NCBI GenBank assembly: GCA_035705295.1
Contig: DASSWG010000164.1
Coordinates: 3,196-67,195 of the forward strand
Source of the DNA: DASSWG01 sp035705295
Lineage (GTDB): Bacteria > Bacteroidota > Bacteroidia > Flavobacteriales > Flavobacteriaceae
Length of the DNA: 64,000 nucleotides
Reading direction: 5' to 3'
The position numbers and the translations under genes are program-made. This document shows positions 50,152-57,525 of the stretch, piece by piece. Each line of letters starts with the position of its first letter. The stretch's first letter is position 1. Below the pieces are notes generated by a model that worked only from the letters and a program-made list of their open reading frames with translations, did no database searches and was not told the origin of the DNA.

Positions 50152-52092
50152 ATGAAGAATATGTTTGTTTTTTTATTCCTGCTCACATTTGCCTTTCAAG
50201 GATTTGCACAAGACTACCGCACCCACAAAGTAAAAGATGGCGACACCGTTTATAATTTGGCAAAAAAATACAACACCACGGAAGAAGCGATCTATGAACT
50301 GAACCCTAGCGCTAAACAATCGATTCAATTGGGGCAGGTTTTGGTAATTCCCCCAAAAAAAATTGGCAGCTCTGAAAACAAAAAACCCCTTCGGTTCGAA
50401 ACCTATTTGGTGCAACCCAAAGAAACCATTTTTGGCATTTCGCAACAATACGCGATCGACATGGCCGATTTGAAAAAGTACAATCCCTATTTGTACAAAG
50501 AGGAACTTGGCATTGGTGATACGCTCCAAATTCCTGTTTACACCAAAGGAAAACCCCAGCCGATCAACTATAACGAAAGTATTCAAAATTCCAGTTTTGG
50601 CAATTTGAAACACGTGGTGCTTCCCAAGGAAACCAAATACGGGATCGCAGAGAAATACGGCATGGAAGTTCAAGATTTAAAAGCCTTGAACCCCTCAATG
50701 GGCGTTTTGCAACCCGGACAGGTTTTGACAATCCGAAGAAGTTCGTCAAAACCCACTCCAATTATCAAAGACGAAAACCGATATACAATTTATGTGGTGC
50801 AAGCATACGACGAAGGTTCGCCGGAAACCATTTACAGTTTGACCCGAAAATTTGGGATCAGCCGCGATTCATTGTACGCGTTGAACCCGAATTTGAAAAA
50901 AGACGGATTGGAAGCCGGGATGAAATTGAAAGTTCCAAAAACAAATAGCAATAGTGGCGAATATGCAACGCTTTCGCCTGAAATCACCGATCTGGAAAAG
51001 CACCTAAAAAACTTTGAAACCAAAGAATTGGTGGTGATGCTCCCCTTCAAATTGAACGAAATCGGATCGGACAGCCTTCAGAACCAAAGAGAATTTTTAA
51101 AAAATGAACGTATCGCCAGGATTTCGCTCGATTTCCACAGCGGTGTGCTGATGGCGATGGAAGCCGCAAAAAATAAAGGAATATCGGTGAATTTACGGGT
51201 TTTTGATACTGAGCAAAGCAAAAATAAAGTGAACCAAATCATCTCCACAAACAATTTCAACAATGTTCATGCGGTAATTGGCCCATTACTGGGCGAAATG
51301 TTGGAAAGCACGGCCCAACAATTGGCACGAAAAGAAATTCCGGTTTTCTCTCCATTGACCAAAATGGAAATGACGGCTTATGATAATTTGTTCCAAACAA
51401 GGCCTACCGATGAATTGCTGCAAAATACAATAATTACCTATTTGGACAGTTTGCACACCAATGAAAATATTGTGATTTTGACCGATGGGAAACATGTGGG
51501 CATTAAAAATAAATTGCTGCAACAATTTCCAAACGCGCGTGTTTTTCAGGTAAACATGTCCGCCAAGGACGATTATCTTAAAAAATCGGAAGTAGCCGCA
51601 AAGTTGAGCAAAACCGCAGAAAATTGGGTCATCGTTGAATCGGAAAATATTAGCTTACTCAGCATGGCCACTTCCTATTTGAATTTATTGCAACCCGAAT
51701 ACAAAGTTCATTTGTTCACCACCAACCGCAACAATGCGTACGAAAGCGACGAAATTTCCAACTTGAATTTAAGCAAATTGAATTTTACTTTTCCGGCTTT
51801 CACAAGGGAGTTCAATTTGGAACGCGCAGCTGATTTTATCAAAAAATATAAAGAAAAATACGGTATAAAGCCCAGCAAATTTGCGGTCCGCGGCTATGAT
51901 TTGACCTATGATATTTTATTGCGCCTAGCCAGTTCAAAAGACATTTACGATTCGTTGAAAAACAATTGGACCACGGAATATGTCGAAAACAAATTCCACT
52001 ACAAAGAAAAAGAACTGGGCGGTTATCAAAACAATGCGGTCTATATTCTGCAATACGGAAAAGACCTTGCCCTAAAACCCATAACCCCATGA
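50152..52092 (+). CDS. LysM-repeat protein fused to a periplasmic substrate-binding-like domain
   Basis: The 646-residue product has a signal peptide (about 1-20, ending in FAQ), four LysM modules at about 23-66, 82-126, 145-190 and 210-260 (for example VKDGDTVYNLAKKYNTTEEA and VLPKETKYGIAEKYGMEVQD), and a C-terminal region from about 290 with the two-lobed fold signature of type I periplasmic binding proteins (VVMLPFKLNEIGSDSLQNQR, VHAVIGPLLGEMLESTAQQL, KFAVRGYDLTYDILLRLASS). LysM would hold it on peptidoglycan. The binding domain could sense or hold a ligand; the family has no proven function. Overlaps the OsmC gene by four bases (ATGA). Confidence 0.88.
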   Translation: MKNMFVFLFLLTFAFQGFAQDYRTHKVKDGDTVYNLAKKYNTTEEAIYELNPSAKQSIQLGQVLVIPPKKIGSSENKKPLRFETYLVQPKETIFGISQQYAIDMADLKKYNPYLYKEELGIGDTLQIPVYTKGKPQPINYNESIQNSSFGNLKHVVLPKETKYGIAEKYGMEVQDLKALNPSMGVLQPGQVLTIRRSSSKPTPIIKDENRYTIYVVQAYDEGSPETIYSLTRKFGISRDSLYALNPNLKKDGLEAGMKLKVPKTNSNSGEYATLSPEITDLEKHLKNFETKELVVMLPFKLNEIGSDSLQNQREFLKNERIARISLDFHSGVLMAMEAAKNKGISVNLRVFDTEQSKNKVNQIISTNNFNNVHAVIGPLLGEMLESTAQQLARKEIPVFSPLTKMEMTAYDNLFQTRPTDELLQNTIITYLDSLHTNENIVILTDGKHVGIKNKLLQQFPNARVFQVNMSAKDDYLKKSEVAAKLSKTAENWVIVESENISLLSMATSYLNLLQPEYKVHLFTTNRNNAYESDEISNLNLSKLNFTFPAFTREFNLERAADFIKKYKEKYGIKPSKFAVRGYDLTYDILLRLASSKDIYDSLKNNWTTEYVENKFHYKEKELGGYQNNAVYILQYGKDLALKPITP

Positions 52093-52496
52093 CCGCGACC
52101 GTAGTTTATTTGGGAAATTTAAGAACGGAAAACACGCACGTTCAAAGCGGAAACTCGTTTTTGACCGATGCCCCAACCGACAACAATGGCAAAGGCGAAG
52201 CTTTTTCACCCACCGACACCGTGGCGACCGCTTTGGCAAATTGTATGCTGACCGTAATGGCGATCAAAGCAAACTCCATGCAAACGAACATGGAAAACAC
52301 CCGCGCCGAAGTCACCAAAACCATGGCCGCGGATCCACGGCGGATTTCAAAAATCGAAGTTCATCTTTATTTTCCAATGAACTACGATGAAAAAACCCGG
52401 AAAATTTTGGAAAACACCGGCCGAAATTGCCCGGTTTCCAAAAGTTTGCACCCTGAAATCGAGCAGCTTGTTTCTTTTCATTATCCCGATGAGTAA
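52089..52496 (+). CDS. OsmC/Ohr-family peroxidase
   Basis: A 135-residue cytosolic protein with two redox cysteines: one in ATALANCMLTVMAIKAN on the central helix and one in GRNCPVSKSLHPEI, the arrangement of OsmC-like hydroperoxidases. It starts at the ATG that overlaps the LysM gene stop and overlaps the DUF922 gene by eight bases at its end, so the three genes form one unit. It probably detoxifies organic hydroperoxides using lipoyl or small thiols. Confidence 0.9.
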   Translation: MTATVVYLGNLRTENTHVQSGNSFLTDAPTDNNGKGEAFSPTDTVATALANCMLTVMAIKANSMQTNMENTRAEVTKTMAADPRRISKIEVHLYFPMNYDEKTRKILENTGRNCPVSKSLHPEIEQLVSFHYPDE

Positions 52497-53040
52497 ATGT
52501 ATTTTTTTCTTGGTTTTTCTGTTTTCGACATTAATGATGTTCGGCCAAAAGAACCATGAAAAACCAATTGAATGGAGCAAAATTTCGCTGACTTGGGAAA
52601 ATTTTGAAGCCTTCCCTCCTTCCGAAAACCCAGAGCATGCAGCAACTTCCAGCACCGGAATCACTTATTCTTGGTCCTACTCCACCGCCCAAGGGGTCCC
52701 AGAATTGCGTTTTTCCGTCCACACCTATTTCTATCCGAAAAAGTCGTGGGTGGATTCTCTTCGGAAAAATCCCGCGCTTTTAAAACATGAACAGCTTCAT
52801 TTCGATATTTCGGAACTGTATGCCCGAAAATTGTTGAAAGCTTTGAAAGAATACGTAGCCATGCGAAACATTCGGGTGGACCTGCGCGAAATTCATCGAG
52901 AAATTGAAGCGGAACGAAAATTCCTACAAAATCAATACGACAAAGAAACCCGGCACGGAACGGACAAAGCTGCTCAGTTACAATGGGAAAAGACCATTCA
53001 AGAAGAATTGAAGAAATTGGAAAAATATAAAAGAAACTGA
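52489..53040 (+). CDS. DUF922-type putative zinc protease, secreted
   Basis: A 183-residue protein with a signal peptide (about 1-20, MSKCIFFLVFLFSTLMMFGQ) and a DUF922 domain. KHEQLHFDISELYARKLLKA contains an HEXXH motif followed by FD, the zinc-binding helix of the family. A charged helical tail (residues 130-183) follows. It starts inside the end of the OsmC gene, so translation is likely coupled. Proteolytic activity and substrate are unknown. Confidence 0.83.
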   Translation: MSKCIFFLVFLFSTLMMFGQKNHEKPIEWSKISLTWENFEAFPPSENPEHAATSSTGITYSWSYSTAQGVPELRFSVHTYFYPKKSWVDSLRKNPALLKHEQLHFDISELYARKLLKALKEYVAMRNIRVDLREIHREIEAERKFLQNQYDKETRHGTDKAAQLQWEKTIQEELKKLEKYKRN

Positions 53041-53118
53041 ACTGTTCTACAGATTATTCCTCTTCTAAAAATTCCCAAATCGTTTGCCCGAAGTAATTTT
53101 TACTTGTACCTTGGAGCG

Positions 53119-53709
53119 ATGAATTACCTTGCCCACATTTATCTTTCCGGAGAAAACGACGCCTTGAAAATCGGGAATTTCATTGCCGATTCGGTAAAAG
53201 GAAAAAAGTATTTGGAGTTTCCGAAAGGAATCCAAAACGGCATTATGTTGCATCGGAAAATCGATACGTTCACCGATACACATCCAGTGGTTCGAAAAAG
53301 CATTTCACGTTTTTCCCATGATTTTGGTCTTTATTCCGGCGTGATCACCGATATTTTGTACGATCATTTTTTGGCGGCAAATTGGAACGATTTTCATCTG
53401 CAAAGTTTGGAAAAATATGTCGCGGAATTTTACGATTTGCTAGAACAAAACTTTGCTGTTTTGCCCAAAAGGGTTCAAAATTTTTATCCCTATATGGTGA
53501 AACAGAATTGGTTGGTAAGCTACGCTTCCATTTCTGGGATCGAAAAAATTTTGACCCAAATGAACCATCGCGTAAAAACCGGCGTGGAACTGCAAAAATC
53601 AATCCCTGAAATTAAAGAACACTACGACAGTTTTGAAAGGGAATTTCGATTGTTTTTTGAGGAATTGAAAACCTTCACGAACATGGAAAAGTCGAAATTG
53701 GACCGGTGA
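53119..53709 (+). CDS. acpH: Acyl carrier protein phosphodiesterase
   Basis: AcpH removes the phosphopantetheine arm from holo-ACP and belongs to the HD superfamily. The 196-residue product has YLAHIYLSGENDALKIGNFI, the metal-site segment GIMLHRKIDTFTDTHPVVRK and ISRFSHDFGLYSGVITDILY with DHFLA. Length is normal. It is a single gene 78 bases after the DUF922 gene; a near -7 motif TACCTTGG lies at 53107. Confidence 0.88.
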   Translation: MNYLAHIYLSGENDALKIGNFIADSVKGKKYLEFPKGIQNGIMLHRKIDTFTDTHPVVRKSISRFSHDFGLYSGVITDILYDHFLAANWNDFHLQSLEKYVAEFYDLLEQNFAVLPKRVQNFYPYMVKQNWLVSYASISGIEKILTQMNHRVKTGVELQKSIPEIKEHYDSFEREFRLFFEELKTFTNMEKSKLDR

Positions 53710-53759
53710 GCCTCTGGTTCGACAATTGATTTTAAAAATTCAAAACCCCAAATTTTAAG

Positions 53760-53767
53760 TACCTTTG
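53760..53767 (+). promoter_or_regulatory. -7 promoter motif TACCTTTG
   Basis: TACCTTTG fits TAnnTTTG and ends 16 bases before the uvrA ATG at 53784, favouring it over an upstream TTG at 53772. Confidence 0.65.
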
Positions 53768-53783
53768 CGCCTTGCAAAAAACC

Positions 53784-56615
53784 ATGGCAAAATTCGAAGA
53801 AAACATCGCGGTTATGGGCGCGCGCGTCCACAACCTCAAAAACATAGACGTTCGCATTCCGCGTGAAAAATTGGTGGTGATCACCGGACTTTCGGGCTCA
53901 GGAAAATCATCCTTGGCGTTCGACACCATTTATGCCGAAGGCCAACGCCGCTACATCGAAACTTTTTCGGCCTACGCGCGTCAATTTTTGGGCGGTTTGG
54001 AACGCCCAGACGTTGACAAAATCGATGGGCTTTCGCCTGTGATCGCAATCGAGCAGAAAACCACCAGCAAAAGTCCGCGCAGCACGGTGGGCACCATCAC
54101 CGAAATCTACGATTTTTTGCGCCTGCTTTATGCCAAAGCCAGCGATGCGTACAGTTACAACACCGGCGAAAAAATGGTGAGCTATAGCGATGAAGAAATA
54201 CAACAACTCATCCAAAAAGATTTCAACGGGAAAAAAATCAACATTCTCGCCCCGATCGTCCGCTCTCGAAAAGGGCATTACCGAGAGCTTTTTGAACAAA
54301 TTGCGAAGCAAGGTTTCGTAAAAGTGCGCGTGGACGGCGAAATTCGAGACATTGTCAAAGGAATGAAACTGGACCGGTACAAAATCCACGAAATCGAAAT
54401 CGTAATCGACCGGTTGAAAATCGACGGAAAAGATGCCGCTGACAAACGCCTTTCCGAAAGTATCCGTACGGCCATGCACCACGGCGATGACGTGCTGATG
54501 GTGATCGAAGAAGGTTCGGAAAACACCCGTTATTTCAGCCGAAATTTAATGTGTCCGACCACGGGAATTTCCTATCCAAACCCCGAACCGAACAACTTTT
54601 CGTTCAACTCGCCCAAAGGTGCTTGCCCGCATTGCAACGGCATTGGGAAATTGTACGAGGTGAACGTCAAAAAAATCATTCCCGACACCAAAAAATCTAT
54701 CAACGCGGGTGGATTGGCGCCGCACGGGCCGAAAAAAAACAATTGGCTTTTCAAGCAAATGGAAGTGATCGCCGAGCGTTTCAATTTCAAGTTGAACGAT
54801 CCCATCGAAAAAATCCCGAAAGAAGGATTGGAAATGATTTTATACGGCGGAAAAGAAAAATTTGAACTTCCATCGAAAAGTTTGGGCATCACCCGCAGTT
54901 ATAAAATCGATTTTGAAGGAGTGGCAAACTTCATCAAAAGCACTTTTGAAAACAACGATTCGCGATCCTTGAAACGCTGGGCAAAGGAATACATGGAAAA
55001 AGTGGATTGTCCGGTTTGCGAAGGAACCCGATTGCGAAAAGAATCATTGTATTTCAAAATAAACGATCAAAATATCGCGGAGCTTTCCGAAAAAGACATT
55101 TTGGAACTGGCGGCTTGGTTTTCGGATTTGAAAAAACACCTCAGCAAAAAACAGCTTAAAATCGGTGAAGAAATTTTAAAAGAAATCAACGCGCGGTTAC
55201 AATTTTTGATCGATGTCGGGCTGACGTATTTGTCGTTGGGCCGGGGCTCAAAATCCCTTTCGGGCGGCGAAGCACAACGCATTCGGTTGGCCACGCAAAT
55301 TGGCTCGCAACTGGTAGGGGTGTTGTATATTTTGGACGAACCCAGCATCGGTTTGCACCAACGCGACAATGAAAAATTGATCAATTCGCTGACTTCCCTG
55401 CGCGATGTTGGAAATTCGGTGATCGTGGTGGAACACGACAAAGAAATGATCGAACGCGCGGACTACGTAATCGATATTGGACCATTTGCCGGAAAACACG
55501 GCGGGGAAATTATCAGTGAAGGAACGCCCGCTGAAATAAAAAAACACGACACCATCACCGCCAACTATTTGAACGGCACGATGGAAATCGAGGTTCCCAA
55601 AAAACGACGTGAGGGAAATGGGAAATTTATTGAACTGAAAGGTGCAACGGGAAACAACTTGAAAAATGTTTCAATAAAAATTCCCTTGGGAAAAATGATC
55701 GCAGTCACGGGCGTTTCCGGCAGTGGAAAATCCACTTTGATCAACGAAACCCTTTACCCGATCATGAACGCGCACTATTTCAATGGTGTAAAAAAACCGA
55801 TGCCCTACAAAAGCATCAAAGGTTTGGAGCACATCGACAAAGTGATCGATATCAACCAATCGCCAATCGGGCGGACACCGCGTTCCAATCCGGCAACATA
55901 TACGGGGGTTTTTTCCGAAATTAGGAGCCTTTTTGCCAAAACCCCAGAAGCAATGATCCGGGGATACAAACCGGGGCGTTTCAGTTTTAACGTGAAAGGC
56001 GGAAGGTGCGAAACCTGTCGCGGTGGCGGATTGCGCGTCATCGAAATGAATTTTCTGCCCGATGTATATGTCGAATGCGAAACTTGCCAAGGGAAACGTT
56101 TCAACCGTGAAACTTTGGAAATCCGATACAAAGGGAAATCCATCAGCGACGTGTTGGAAATGACCATTAATGAAGCGACTGCATTTTTTGACCAAATTCC
56201 AAAAATCCACCGAAAACTAAAAACCATTCAAGATGTCGGTTTGGGCTACATCACGCTTGGTCAGCAAAGCACAACGCTTTCGGGTGGCGAGGCGCAACGC
56301 ATCAAACTGGCGACCGAACTTTCCAAACGCGACACCGGGAATACGTTCTATATCTTGGACGAGCCCACCACGGGCTTGCATTTTGAGGATATTCGGGTGT
56401 TGATGAACGTATTGAACAAATTGGTCAACAAAGGGAACACAGTGTTGATTATCGAACACAACCTGGACGTGATCAAGCTGACAGACCATGTCATCGATAT
56501 TGGCCCGGAAGGTGGGAAAAACGGCGGAAAAATAATCGCAAAAGGAACGCCCGAAGAAGTAGTGAAAAACAAAAAAAGTCACACTGCGTTGTTTTTGAAA
56601 AAGGAATTGGCTTAG
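53784..56615 (+). CDS. uvrA: UvrA excinuclease ATPase subunit, paralogue 2
   Basis: A 943-residue second UvrA with both Walker A motifs (GLSGSGKSSLAFDTIYAEGQ and GVSGSGKSTLINETLYPIMN), signature LSGGEAQRIRLATQIG and LSGGEAQRIKLATELS, and zinc-finger cysteines in CPHCNGIG/CPVCEGTR and CETCRGGG/CETCQGKR. The second zinc region, RVIEMNFLPDVYVECETCQG, is closer to that of E. coli UvrA than the copy at 5102. The insertion present in copy 1 is absent. It is monocistronic. Having two full-length UvrA in 50 kb is common in flavobacteria but the division of labour is unknown. Confidence 0.94.
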   Translation: MAKFEENIAVMGARVHNLKNIDVRIPREKLVVITGLSGSGKSSLAFDTIYAEGQRRYIETFSAYARQFLGGLERPDVDKIDGLSPVIAIEQKTTSKSPRSTVGTITEIYDFLRLLYAKASDAYSYNTGEKMVSYSDEEIQQLIQKDFNGKKINILAPIVRSRKGHYRELFEQIAKQGFVKVRVDGEIRDIVKGMKLDRYKIHEIEIVIDRLKIDGKDAADKRLSESIRTAMHHGDDVLMVIEEGSENTRYFSRNLMCPTTGISYPNPEPNNFSFNSPKGACPHCNGIGKLYEVNVKKIIPDTKKSINAGGLAPHGPKKNNWLFKQMEVIAERFNFKLNDPIEKIPKEGLEMILYGGKEKFELPSKSLGITRSYKIDFEGVANFIKSTFENNDSRSLKRWAKEYMEKVDCPVCEGTRLRKESLYFKINDQNIAELSEKDILELAAWFSDLKKHLSKKQLKIGEEILKEINARLQFLIDVGLTYLSLGRGSKSLSGGEAQRIRLATQIGSQLVGVLYILDEPSIGLHQRDNEKLINSLTSLRDVGNSVIVVEHDKEMIERADYVIDIGPFAGKHGGEIISEGTPAEIKKHDTITANYLNGTMEIEVPKKRREGNGKFIELKGATGNNLKNVSIKIPLGKMIAVTGVSGSGKSTLINETLYPIMNAHYFNGVKKPMPYKSIKGLEHIDKVIDINQSPIGRTPRSNPATYTGVFSEIRSLFAKTPEAMIRGYKPGRFSFNVKGGRCETCRGGGLRVIEMNFLPDVYVECETCQGKRFNRETLEIRYKGKSISDVLEMTINEATAFFDQIPKIHRKLKTIQDVGLGYITLGQQSTTLSGGEAQRIKLATELSKRDTGNTFYILDEPTTGLHFEDIRVLMNVLNKLVNKGNTVLIIEHNLDVIKLTDHVIDIGPEGGKNGGKIIAKGTPEEVVKNKKSHTALFLKKELA

Positions 56616-56787
56616 ATTCCCTTCAAAATTTTTGTATATTGATGCTTTTATTTACCATGTCACCAAAGGTTATTTAATAAATTTCAATGTTCCTTTAATA
56701 AAACAAGGAATCAAAAGATTTAGAGTATAAAAACTTAGTGCCTTTGTGACTTCGTGGCAATGATCCAAATAATTAAACCAACAAAAA

Positions 56788-57474
56788 ATGCAAAAAGAAC
56801 ACTCAAAAGCCTGGAACGAAATAAAAACCAATGACAGTTGGGCGTTGTTCAAAATTATGGGCGAATTTGTGCACGGATATGAGCGGATGAGCCAAATTGG
56901 GCCCTGCGTCACCATTTTTGGATCGGCGCGGACCAAGCCCGACCAAAAATATTACAAATTCACGGTGGAGCTTGCCAAAAAAATCGTGAAACATGGTTAT
57001 GGCGTTATCACCGGCGGCGGGCCCGGAATTATGGAAGCTGGTAACAAAGGTGCACATTTGGCGGGCGGAACTTCCGTGGGCTTGAACATTGCCTTGCCTT
57101 TCGAACAACACGACAATCCGTATATTGACTCCGATAAGAGCTTGGATTTCGACTACTTTTTCGTTCGAAAAGTAATGTTCGTGAAATATGCACAGGGTTT
57201 TGTGGTGATGCCCGGCGGTTTCGGCACTTTGGACGAACTTTTTGAAGCCATCACCTTGATACAAACCCACAAAATTGATAAATTCCCCATTATTTTGGTG
57301 GGTTCGGAATTTTGGAGCGGTTTGTTGGAATGGATTCAATCCACTTTGTTGGACAGTTTCAAAAACATCAACGCAGGCGATATGGATTTGGTGCAAGTGG
57401 TCGATACCACAGACGAAGTGATTGAAATTTTGGATGAATTTTACGAAGAATTCAACCTCAGCCCGAATTTTTAA
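56788..57474 (+). CDS. LOG-family (TIGR00730) protein
   Basis: A 228-residue protein with the LOG family motifs TGGGPGIMEAGNKGAHLAGG and VVMPGGFGTLDELFEAITLI. Family members include cytokinin-riboside phosphoribohydrolases and nucleotide 5'-monophosphate nucleosidases (PpnN), so a nucleotide-cleaving role is likely. It is often mislabelled lysine decarboxylase. It precedes the M1-like gene by 51 bases on the same strand. Confidence 0.88.
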   Translation: MQKEHSKAWNEIKTNDSWALFKIMGEFVHGYERMSQIGPCVTIFGSARTKPDQKYYKFTVELAKKIVKHGYGVITGGGPGIMEAGNKGAHLAGGTSVGLNIALPFEQHDNPYIDSDKSLDFDYFFVRKVMFVKYAQGFVVMPGGFGTLDELFEAITLIQTHKIDKFPIILVGSEFWSGLLEWIQSTLLDSFKNINAGDMDLVQVVDTTDEVIEILDEFYEEFNLSPNF

Positions 57475-57525
57475 TATTGAAAATCCAAACCCCAACCAAC
57501 GTCAACATATAAACGAACATTTTTT

